This document shows positions 33,566 to 44,040 of a DNA stretch of 64,000 nucleotides, one piece after another. The translations under genes and the position numbers were made by a program. The number at the start of each line of letters is the position of its first letter. The first letter of the stretch is position 1. The notes under the pieces are model-generated. The model had not been told where the DNA came from, searched no databases, and saw nothing but the letters and a program-made list of their open reading frames with translations. The DNA is taken from assembly GCF_963576675.1 (NCBI RefSeq), contig NC_088916.1, positions 3,549,001-3,613,000 of the forward strand. The letters are read 5' to 3'. The stretch is from Euphorbia lathyris. Its lineage: Eukaryota; Streptophyta; Magnoliopsida; Malpighiales; Euphorbiaceae.

Positions 33566-36500
33566 TTGCAGGTAAGCCTGAGATGTGCCGAGAAGTCAAA
33601 GATGTGGTATATTGACAGCGCATGCTCAAGGCATATGACTGGTGATGAAACTCAGTTCATCACATTCGAGCGTAAACGAGGAGGAAGTGTAAGTTTTGGA
33701 GACAACAAAAAGGGTAAGATAGTAGGGTCAGGAACCATTGGAGGTAATCCTACTATTGAGCCAGTCTCCCTAGTCAGCGGACTCAAATATAACTTACTCA
33801 GCGTAGCTCAGCTATGTGACAATGGGAGAAAAGTTATATTTGATGACACTGGATGTAAAATATTCGAGGGTAAAACTAATGAGTTAATTTTAACTGCCCT
33901 TCGCATTGATAATGTCTTCATACTGAGCTTGGAGAAAAAGTTTTCAAAAACTGTATGCTTTGTTTCAAAGGAAGAAAATTCCTGGCTATGGCACAAGAGA
34001 CTTGGTCATGTAAGCATGGACCTCCTGGCCAAATTAGCAAGAAAGCAATTGGTTGAGGGACTGCCAAAACTTAAATTTGAAAAAGATCAACTATGCCACG
34101 CTTGCCAAGCTGGAAAACAAACCAAACAATCTTTTCATAGTAAAAATGTTGTCTCAACTAAGCGTCCGTTAGAGTTACTACACTTTGATCTCTTCGGTCC
34201 AATCCAGCCGCTGAGTCTGGGTGGAAGAAGATTTTCCTTGGTCATTGTAGATGACTTTTCTCGGTACACTTGGGTCATCTTGTTGAGTAGCAAGGATGAG
34301 ACCTTTGAGACATTTTCAAATTTGGTTAGAAAACTTGAAAATGACAAAGACATAAAATTGGCTCACATCCGAAGTGATAATGGTGGAGAATTCAAAAACC
34401 AACAGTTTGTTGAATTCTGTGAAGCCAGCGGCATTGACCATAATTTTTCTGCTCCTAGGACGCCTCAACGAAATGGGGTTGTTGAAAGGAAGAACAGAAC
34501 CTTGGTTGAAATAGTCAGGACAATGCTGAGTGAGCATAGGCTTCCAAAGTACTTTTGGGGAGAAGCTGTTAACACAGCGTGCTATATTCTTAATAGGGCT
34601 CTTGTTAGACCTATACTAAAGAAAACCCCCTACGAGCTTTGAAAAGGACGAAAGCCCAACATTGGATACTTTCATGCCTTTGGCTGTAAATGTTTTATTT
34701 TAAACACCAAAGATAGCCTAGCTAAGTTTGACTCAAAAGCTGATGAAGCTATCTTTTTAGGATACTCAACAAACAGCAAAGCATACAGAGTTTTCAATAA
34801 ACGAACTCAAGTTTTAGAAGAGTCAGTACATGTTGAGTTCGACGAAACTAACCCTGCAGGAAGATATCTGTCGCTGACCGAGGATGATCCACACTCAGTA
34901 CCCGCTGATCAAGATACAGCCGCTGAGTCATTCCCTCAAGGGCTGACCAAAGGTAAAAGTGAACCAAATATTGTTTTCACTGACCAGTCTTCACCTGCAA
35001 AGATTGTTGAAACACAGACAGCACAAGACATAAATCTACCAAAGGAGATAAGGATACCAAGAGGACACTCAGAGAGTGCTATTCTTGATGCCGCTGAGAA
35101 TACCCTGATGATAAGAAACCAACTCAGGAGATACCTCAGCAATGTAGCCTTCGTCTCAGTTCAGGAACCTAAGAACTTCGCTGATGCTGAGGAAGATGAA
35201 TTCTGGATGAGCATAATGCAAGAGGAACTTGACCAATTCAGAAGAAACGATGTATGGGAGTTAGTGCCACATCCAATGAGTCAGAAGACTATTAGAACAA
35301 GATGGGTCTTCCGCAACAAGCTGGATGAGCAAGGAAACGTAGTCAGGAACAAAGCAAGGCTTGTAGCTCAGGGCTACAGTCAGCAAGAAGGTATTGACTA
35401 TGGTGAGACCTTTGCCCCAGTGGCAAGGCTAGAGGCTATTAGGATTTTATGCGCTTATGCAAGCTATATGAACTTTAAACTGTTTCAAATGGATGTTAAA
35501 AGTGCATTTCTTAATGGAGTTATAAACGAGGAAGTCTATGTTAATCAACCTCCAGGGTTTGAGGATCCTAAATTCCCAACCCACGTTTATAAACTCAAAA
35601 AGGCTCTGTACGGCCTCAAGCAAGCACCACGTGCTTGGTATGAGAGGCTGACCAGTTTCCTGGTGACTAGAAACTATGTCAGGGGCAAAGCTGATACAAC
35701 CTTATTCATTAAGAGAAAGGGTAAAGATACCTTGCTGGCTCAAATATACGTTGATGATATTATTTTCGGTGCTACTAATGAGTCAATGCGCAATGAATTT
35801 AGCAAGCAAATGCAGACTGAGTTTGAAATGTCTATGATGGGAGAACTCAACTTCTTCCTTGGACTTCAAATCAAACAAGGGAAAAATGGCATCTTCATCA
35901 GTCAAGCTAAATATGCCAAGGAGATATTGAAGAAATATGATCTTGAAAATTGCAAGCCAATATCCACTCATATGGGCACTGACACTGTCCTCTGCGCTGA
36001 CGAGAATGGTAAGTCGGTAGACAGCAAATTATATCGAGGTATGATAGGCTCTCTACTTTACTTAACAGCAAGTAGACCGGACATTCAGTTCTCAGCATGC
36101 TACTGTGCTAGATATCAATCTAACCCTAAGGAATCTCATTACATAGCTGTAAAAAGAATCCTTAAATATTTGCAAAGCTCAGTGAATGCAGGTTTATGGT
36201 ATCCCAACACTCATGGTTTTACACTCGTTGGATACACTGACGCTGACTATGGTCGAGATAAGCTAGAACGGAAAAGCACCTCTGGAGGATGTCATTTCTT
36301 AGGAAGCTGTCTTGTATCCTGGTTTAGCAAGAAGCAGGCGTCAGTAGCCTTGTCTACCACTGAAGCTGAGTACATTGCTGCTGGACACTGTGTTGCTCAA
36401 GTCCTATGGATTAAGCAACAGCTTGAAGACTATGGTGTTCAAACAAAGACAATTGAGGTCAAATGCGACAACAAAAGTGCAATTGATCTATCAAAGAACC

Positions 36501-36694
36501 CAATTCAACACAGCAGGATGAAGCATGTCAGCATAAGACATCACTTCATTAGAGACCATGTACTCAAGGGTGAGATAAAGCTGACCTACGTCCCAACGGA
36601 TGAGCAGCTTGCGGATATCTTCACAAAGCCACTGGCTCGTGAACAGTTCAGCATACTGAGAGAAGCCATTGGTATGTTTAATCCTCTTCAGTAA
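33566..36694 (+). pseudogene. pol: E2 pol, a single stop codon
   Basis: One frame of about 1042 codons broken only by TGA at 34640-34642, where sisters have Trp. Domains: protease-like WYIDSACSRHMTG (about residue 14), GAG-pre-integrase (HKRLGHVSMDLL), integrase core (DLFGP, RSDNGGEF, VERKNRT), RT ([11 protein letters not shown] and YVDDIIFG near 35750), RNase H (YTDADYG, TEAEYIA, CDNKSA, ending ADIFTKPL). The family ATG is TTG here, so initiation would also be impaired. This is the best preserved pol of the three Sireviruses. It starts five bases after the gag stop, which suggests re-initiation or recoding rather than a simple fusion. Confidence 0.93.
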
Positions 36695-37066
36695 ATTCCA
36701 GCTCTTAATATAGACTCATGCTGAGTGAATTAACATGCTGAATGATCTATTGTTTGCTGAGTGAATGAATGTATGATGAGTATCAAATGCTAAATTAAGA
36801 ATATCACATACTGAGCAAACATTGGCACCGAGTAGTTATCTCAAACTGAGAAATCATCTATTTGTATAAAACTGATCACTCAGAATATAAAACGCTTAGT
36901 ATTCTAAACGCTGAGTATAAGATCCATTGCATTTAATGCTAGAGCACGTGAATAGCCACCTAGGATGACGTATGCGCCGAATGTGTCATAAAAGCCAGGA
37001 TTATTGTCGGTTCACAATCCCAAGGCAAAACTGACACATGGATTCGATAAGATCCACTTTTCATCG
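36695..37066 (+). other. Spacer between pol and the third ORF (E2)
   Basis: Non-coding. It contains several short CTGAG/CTCAG-rich stretches (ACTGAG, GCTGAG) and ends in the internal TATA region. The same spacer exists in A (7711-8076) and is almost wholly deleted in E3. Confidence 0.6.
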
Positions 37067-37077
37067 CTATAAATAAT
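37067..37077 (+). promoter_or_regulatory. Internal TATA box upstream of the third ORF (E2)
   Basis: CTATAAATAATGGG lies 110 nt before ATG 37177. The leader is rich in C and T (TTCTCTCTCTAAAATTCTC), as in plant core promoters. It is conserved in A and E3 at similar spacing. The promoter role is inferred. Confidence 0.6.
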
Positions 37078-37176
37078 GGGCAAATCCCCATTGTTATCTC
37101 TTTACACTTACCGAATTCTCTGGCAAAGCATTCTCTCTCTAAAATTCTCAAAACTTCCCAATCTTTCTCTGAAACT

Positions 37177-40016
37177 ATGACCAAGGTTTCCGTTAACATC
37201 TCCGGTGCCAGTCAACCTAAGACCAGTTCCGATGAACCTTCCAGGCAAACTACTTCGCCTGAAACTACAAAGGTCACTACGCCGAGCAAAGGCAAAGCTG
37301 GCCAAGCCACCTCCTCTAAGGGAAAGCCGACCAAGGCCAGAACCTACACCAAAGTCTTCGCAGACGTTAGAGAGTGCAAAATTGACTTCTCACGATGGTT
37401 TTCTGAGGCCTTCGTAACATCCGAGCAACCATTCTGTGAATGGATATCGAAGAATGGCTGGACCGAGCTATTTTCAATTAGAGATCCCACTTACCCTGAC
37501 CTAGTAAGGGAATTTTATCACAATCTACGGGTTGCCGACGACAACCAGGACTATCTGGTAACCGTGGTAAAGGAGAAGACAATCTTTATTAACCCTACCT
37601 AGCTTGCCAATTTGCTGAAATTGAAGAATGAGGGAACAAAGCTGAGAAGGAAGGGTGATCATGAAGGAACTGGGTATGTTGCCACCTTCTGCAAGCCCGC
37701 TGGCCATTCAGGAGAAATCTCAAGCTCATCAATGGGCCAGCACCAAAAGATGGCACACTATCTGCTGACCAATTACATCTACCCCAAGATTAATTGCACA
37801 AGCTCAGCGACAAATTTCGAGCAATGCTTCATATGGCATATGCTGACCTACAAGCCCATCAACATGCCAATTTTCTTAATAGCCGGCTTCCAGAGGAGCA
37901 CTGGAACTTTAAGGCTGGGCTCACTCATAACCAGAATCCTCAAAGACTATCAAATTGATCTCTTCGAGGAAACTGAGGCCCAAGGCTCTGAGATCACAGC
38001 TGCCTCGCTGCGTGCCTTGAAGTATGACCAACCAATTAAGAAAGGCAAAAATGCTGATGAGGCTGATGAGGAGACAACTGTCCCAAAGAAGGGCAAAAGG
38101 ACAAAGGCTCCAGCTGCCCAAAAGAGGAAAGCTGTTGGGACTCCTTCAAAGAAGACTGAGCCTCAAACTAAGAAGCTAAAGTCAGCTTCTCAAAAAGGTC
38201 AGGAGAGACCTAAGTCAGCTGAGAAGAGAAGCATGCAAGATGAGCCTGATACAGAGGAAAGACTGGAAGCTGAGCAACCTCAAAAGAAGCAGAAGTCTTT
38301 TACGCTGACCCCTATTGATGCTATCCCCACTGACATCATTGTTCCTGGTGATTCTCACTACACACAGTGTCAAGGAACTGAAGCTGAGCATCAAGAAGAT
38401 GATGTGGAACTGGATGATCATTTCATCACTCAGGTGGAGGAAGAATTAGATAACTCAGATCAGGATGCTGAGGAAGAAGAAGAAGAAGAAGACAGTGGTC
38501 AGGATGACACTGAGGAAACAGCGAGTGTCGAGGAAGCTGCTGACCCAACTAACACTGAGTTGGCTGCAGATAAAGTACAAGTACAAGCTGACCAGCTTAA
38601 TGCTGATCAAGAAGAAACTTCTCCCTCTCACTCAGGAGAGTCTATCCAAGCTGACACTCCTCCTCGCAGAAGAAGATTAATCAAGGCAAGTCAGAAAACT
38701 GTCATTGACTTACTTGTTCAAAAGCTGACTAAAGATGCTTCTTCTCTTAAGTTCAAGTTCTTTTGTAAGCAAACACCTTCTTCTCAACAAACTTCTCTTG
38801 AAAAGCAAGCCTCTGTTTCTTCACCAAAGGAACAAGCCGACTTGAATGCTTTCGCTAACTCAACGAGCCAAATCGAGCAAGTACTCGTCAATACTACTGC
38901 TCCAAGCACTGTGCTGACACAGAATATTCCTGCACCAATCATCACTAACGGCATTAGGATCACTACTTCACCGACCATCACTACTGCCGATCAATCCTCT
39001 CTTCCAGAAAATCAAGTACAGCTTGAGAACACACTTCCAGTCACTGACCCTGTCATACCACTGATTCCTCCACAAACTGGTCATACTGAGGAAACTAGGC
39101 AACATGATGATGAATCCCTCAACTATCTTCATGCCACCGAGACTGGTAGAAAACTCATCAACTCGGTGCAGTCATTCATTAAGGACATTCATCAATCTAC
39201 TGAACCTACTGCTGGGTCGAGTAACAATGCATCTACTCAGCTGTCCCAAGTCACTCAGCTCTTAAATGAGGTTAAAGGACTGAAGGATCTGTTCAGTGAT
39301 ATGATTTCAATTCAATCACATCAGCCCAAGCAGGACTCAATAACCAAGCTGGCTGAGCTCCAACTGACACGGTTCAACATCTTAACACTCTTCAAGGCCA
39401 ATTCCAGACCTTGTCAGCTGCGAACACTCATTATGCAACTTCTGATGAAGTTAAGATGCTCTTCGCCCAGCTTCACACTGAGCAAATCAAGACCAACCAC
39501 CAGCTGGCCTCCTACTCTCAATGCTCGGTGGAGCAAATAAGCGAAGCAGTTCGTCTGCTGAACTTAAATAAACAGGAGATGGACACTGACCAAATGAAGC
39601 AAAATGAGATATTGGTCAACTCTCAAAGGATCTTCAACCATGTGCGTCATAATAATATCCAGCGTCAATATTATGACACAGCCTTGCTGAAGAACTTTCA
39701 TCAAGTTTTTGCTGCATTGACAGATTCAATTACTTGGGTAGGTAAGTCACAAGCTTACATACTGAGCCTGCTCAGCGCCGCTGAAATCGGCATACCCAAA
39801 GAGGTCTTGAATGAAGGCGTTATTGTCTTTGGTGGCATTAATGAAAGCGCCGATAAACTTAAGGAGCTGTCCGCCGTGCTAACCGCCGCTGTCTTAACCG
39901 ACTCTTTTAGAATTCCTGCTCCTCCCGATGCTGACAAAACGGGGGAGAAAGAACAGGCTAGAACTCAGCAGGAGGCTCCAAGAAGCAGTCAGTCTAAGCA
40001 AAAGAAAAAGAAGTAG
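37177..40016 (+). pseudogene. E2 third ORF (accessory gene after pol), about 947 codons
   Basis: Starts MTKVSVNISGA. Residues about 60-240: globular region with FSRWFSEAF, YPDLVREFYHN, GHSGEISSSSMGQHQKMAHY and CFIWHMLTY. About 295-375: Lys-rich with nuclear-localisation-like KKGKRTKAP and RKRKA-type clusters. About 380-460: acidic, with EEEEEEED. The C-terminal third is Ser/Thr/Gln-rich, then coiled-coil-like (SQVTQLLNEVKGLKDLF; SVEQISEAVRLLNLNKQEMD), ending in KQKKKK. There is no signal peptide or membrane helix. A TAG at about 37601 (Tyr in A) and a one-base deletion near 39370 break it. Sireviruses are known for an env-like ORF in this place; this protein looks nuclear instead. Function unknown. 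Confidence 0.85.
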
Positions 40017-40549
40017 AAATAGGCTAGCTCAGATTCGTTTAACTTAGTCTGTAGTCTATATGTTCTTGTATGCTCATCTTTTACTATGTATGCTGACTAC
40101 TTCACTTAAATACAATACTTGCATCTTTTATTCTAACTTGAGTTATTTCATATGATGCTGAGTATTATGTTGTTATGTATCTTCAATTACATCAATTGTG
40201 TTTACTGTTTATAATACTTGTTGATTGTATCCCATGCTGATCATATGTTTGACATTGTCTTGTATGTTTATAAAACATTGTCTCATAAAACCCATTGAAC
40301 AAAATGATTACTCAGTGCTCTCTGAATGTTACACCTTCCGCCTAATACTGAGTAAAATAGAATATGTTCCATGAGCTGACCTATATCTGAAAACTGACCT
40401 TAGACTTACTCGATTAAACCTTAAAATGTTTAGAGTTAAAACTAAGTCAGTAGCTCAACCCTGATGGGGGAGTTTGCTAAGTAATAGTAGGTCAACTATC
40501 ATGTGGGAGCTCAACACTGAGTTCCTCGCTGAATAGTTTTGCCAACATC
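40017..40549 (+). other. Non-coding 3' region of E2 with extra PPT-like motifs
   Basis: No gene. GATGGGGGAGTTTGC at about 40463-40477 repeats the core of the true polypurine tract, and ATGTGGGAGCTC near 40501 is a decayed version. Several PPT-like copies before the 3' LTR are a known Sirevirus trait. Confidence 0.7.
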
Positions 40550-40563
40550 AAAATGGGGGAGTT
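40550..40563 (+). other. Polypurine tract of E2
   Basis: AAAATGGGGGAGTT, directly before the LTR start TGTTGAAAC at 40564. Confidence 0.9.
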
Positions 40564-40897
40564 TGTTGAAACACCTTTCCACATGATTTTGATTTGATAA
40601 AATTATTTAAGTAAAATTAAATATATTCTAAACACACTAAGTTTAAATGCTTTGATTTATTATACTAATGTGTTTGTTCAATGTTGAGTTAAAATTATTT
40701 ATAAGACATAAAGAGTAAAAGGCCAAAGCCCAATATGGAAGTCAAAGCCCAAGTCAAACAGATCAAGACAACTCGGCCCGCGTGTGCAAAACGCTGTCGT
40801 TATGATCAAAACGCAACTCAGCAAGAGAAGGATCTAGAAGACCTTCGTTGAACAACTTCGAAGTGAAGCCGCTGAGTTGAATCGACAAAGAGTACGA
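40564..40897 (+). repeat. 3' LTR of E2, first part
   Basis: Matches the first 334 bp of the E2 5' LTR, including TGTTGAAACACC. It ends with TACGA (40893-40897), the left duplication of E3, and resumes at 51040. Confidence 0.95.
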
Positions 40898-42233
40898 TGT
40901 TGAAACACCTTTCTACATGATTTTGATTTGACAAAATTGTTTAAGTATAAATTAAAATACATATTCTAAACACACTAAGTTTAAATGCTTTGATTTATTC
41001 TACTAATGTGTTTGTTCAATGTTGAGTATAAATGTTATAAGTCATAAGGATTAGAAGGCCCAAGCCCAATACGGAAGCCAAGGCCCAAGTCAAACAACTC
41101 AGTACACTCGGCCCGCGTATATCAAGATGTTGCCGTTTTGTTCAAAACGCAACTCAGCAATCGGAAGGATCTAGAAGACCTTCGGGAACAACTTCAAGAT
41201 GAAGCTGCTGAGTAGTCTCGACAAAGCGTACAAGACAGCAGCTGGCAAAGGAAAACTTCCAGACAAAGTGTTTCCTCTTTTGGCAAAGTTCAGACGACAC
41301 AGTATGCTGTCCAGTTGACTTTACCATAAAAGGAGAGACCATCTGCGGTGCTGACCGAGGACAGAAGATACACGATTGTGATTGGCCGAGAGCTCTGTGC
41401 AAGTCAGGATGACAACGACACATAGCCGTTTCCCTCCAACGGTTATTTCGAAATTCGAAATGACCGAATGACCAGACGTCTCTATAAATAGTGCCATCAC
41501 AAGCTTCACAATACACAGAACTTGATCAAGCCATTACGCTGACCAAATCTCTACAAGTTCTGCAAGCAAGAAGCAAAGCAAAATTCTTACACTACATTTT
41601 CATATCTGTGTAAAAGTCTAGAGTGATTGTAAATCGTCTAAAGTGTCTTAGCACATCTTTGTATTAGGACAAAAACACTTATCATTTCTAGAGATAGAAA
41701 GGAGAGGCTGAGTACTCGGTTTTAAGTACTCAGCGGAGAGATTAGGATTGAGTAGAAGTATAGAGGAAGGTACTCTTGTCATACTCAATTGCTGATATTG
41801 TAAAAGGTTTGAGGCTCTACCTTTAAAGAGCTCAGTAGAGGATTTGAAATCTCGGACGTGTTCCGGGGACAGGACGTAGGCTTAGAAGAAGCCGAACCTG
41901 GATAAATCTGCTGAGTGAAGTATTTCTAAACCTTTGACTCCTTATTTATATTGCTTGCTTAAACAATCAAAACTGACCAAGTCAAGAGGTCAAGTTGAGT
42001 TGTGCGCATTAAAACGTAAGAGCTCAGGAATAGACTCTAAGTGCTATCTCCTGACTCAAGCTAAGAAACTGACCTAGTCACCTGTTGACTAAGCCAGTAT
42101 CTTGCTGTTTACTCAGCGCCGCTGTTCAAACCTTTTCTTTAGTAAAAGAAGTCTGCCTAAATTGCGAAAAAGTTTAAATAGTTCCTAACCCCCCCCTTTG
42201 GAACTATACTTGCAACTAAACAAGGGACCAACA
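40898..42233 (+). repeat. 5' LTR of E3 (1336 bp)
   Basis: TGTTGAAACACC...GGGACCAACA, with TATA TCTATAAATAG at 41481-41491. Close to but distinct from the E2 LTR subfamily: for example TTTCTACATG against TTTCCACATG near the start. Confidence 0.95.
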
Positions 42234-42235
42234 AG

Positions 42236-42247
42236 TGGTATCAGAGC
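42236..42247 (+). other. Primer binding site of E3 (tRNA-iMet)
   Basis: TGGTATCAGAGC, two bases after the LTR end. Confidence 0.95.
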
Positions 42248-42295
42248 CTAAAAGCTCACTGTAAAAGGTCTAACAACCTTGAGCTGATCCCTACC

Positions 42296-44035
42296 ATGGG
42301 CGAAAACAGCACTCGGTTTCTCCCTGGAAACCAAACAACTCAAATACTGCCTGAGGGGCTGTCCATTACTAGGCCTCCCCTATTCTTCGGGTCAAACTAT
42401 ACCTTCTGGAAGAATAGGATGAAAAACTTCATTCAGGCTACAAACATGAGTGTCTGGCTATCTATAGTCCAAGGGCCGTTTGTACCTGTTAAGGTTGTGG
42501 CTGGCCAAACAGTTATAAAAGCTGAGGCCAAATGGACAGAGGATGATCTCAAGAAGCTTCAAAACCATGCTTCTGCTATCAATATGCTTCACTGCGCGCT
42601 CGATACTGCAGAATATAACAAAATCTCAGGTTGTGAGTCAGCACAAGAGATCTGGAAGAAGATGGAAGTCACCTACGAGGGAACAAACAAAGTAAAAGAA
42701 TCCAAGGTGAATCAGCAGATGAGACTGTACGAGCTGTTCGAGATGAACAATGATGAGGGAATTTCAGACATGAACGCAAGGTTCACCAACATCATTAATG
42801 AGCTCAAGAGACTTGGGAAAATCTTCACTAAGGAAGAACAAGTCAAAAAGATACTCAGGAGTCTTCCAAAAGACTAGCAAGCAAAGAAGACAGCAGTTGA
42901 GGAAGCTCAGGATTTAACCACCTACAAATATGACGAACTCATCGGTTCATTGCTGACCCATGAGATATCCATGAAAAACTTTGAGGTGAAGGAAAAATCT
43001 GATGACAAGAAGTAGAAGTCACTTGTCATGAAGGCTGACTCCACTGACGGGAGTTCAACTGATGATGAGGAGATGGCCATGTTCACAAGAAAGATGAAGA
43101 GGCTGTTCAGGAAGAACGACAAATATTCTAAAAAGCCTTACAAAAAGTTCGATAAGTATAAGGCTAACTCAAGCGACAGCGAATACAGAAAGGATAGCTC
43201 AAAGCCCATTACATGCTTTGAGTGCCATCAAGCTGGCCATATTAAGTCGAACTGCCCCACGCTGAGGAAAGACAAGAAGAGTGGGAAGAAGGCAATGGTG
43301 GCTACTTGGAGTGACAATGATGAATCTTCATCAACAGAAACTGAGGCCACCGAGTCAGCGAAGATATGCTTTATGGCTGACGAACTTGCTGAGCCATGCG
43401 TCTCTGAGCATGCTGACCCATCCATCGCATCAGATGATGAAGAGCAATCAAATGAGGTAATTTCTCTTCCCCAGCTCAGAAATGATATGGTTAATGCCCT
43501 GAGTGATCTCTATACACTTGTTAAGAAGTGTAATAAAAAGTTTAGAGCACTCAGCAGGCGCTGTGACGAAGTGGAAGAGGTCAAACTAAGTGACCTCAGA
43601 TACCTTCTTCAGGACAATTCGACTCTGCATGATAACATGAAGATCATGCATGAGTATGTGTCTGAAGTCCAGTCAGTTTCAAAGAAACTGAGGAAGGACG
43701 TCACAACCATCCAGAACCAACTAAAGGTTCCTAAGAAAAATAACATTCCTCTGAGAACTCAGTACCAAAGTACTCAGCAGATATGGAATCCCCAGCGAAA
43801 AGTCCAGTGTGACTTTAGTGGGAAGTTAGGACACACTACTAAAGTGTGCTGGCACGCTCAGCACTGGGGTGCTGACAAGTCAGTAAAAAATCCTAAACAG
43901 AAGGTCAGTTGTGACTTCTGTGGAAAGAATAGCCATACTGTCCATGTATGTCGCCATAAAATAAAATATGATGCTATACCTGTTGCACCTAACAAGTCAG
44001 GACCCAAAAAGAATTGGGTACCTAAAAGTAACTAG
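42296..44035 (+). pseudogene. gag: E3 gag, two stops
   Basis: The start is ATG 42296 (MGENSTRFLPG); a UBN2-like core fills the first 190 residues. TAG at 42875-42877 stands for a Trp and TAG at 43013-43015 for a Gln of the sisters; the frame is otherwise continuous to TAG 44033-44035. Of three zinc knuckles the first is intact (CFECHQAGHIKSNC), the second has lost a Cys (CDFSGKLGHTTKVC) and the third has a Gly-to-Ser change (CDFCGKNSHTVHVC). The loss of a metal ligand suggests weakened RNA binding even if the stops were read through. Confidence 0.93.
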
Positions 44036-44040
44036 TTACA

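Noticed and set aside
37177..40016. Calling the Sirevirus third ORF an envelope gene
   Set aside because: No signal peptide, membrane helix or glycoprotein features seen; charged and coiled-coil segments suggest a nuclear or cytoplasmic protein.
41154..41516. 120-codon minus-strand frame, repeated at 49950-50312
   Set aside because: Duplicated because it lies in the two E3 LTRs; no known motif, and not open in the E2 or A LTRs.
41680..41705. Heat-shock element in the Sirevirus LTR (TTTCTAGAGATAGAAA)
   Set aside because: Only loosely like the nTTCnnGAAn repeat and not clustered; too weak to call.
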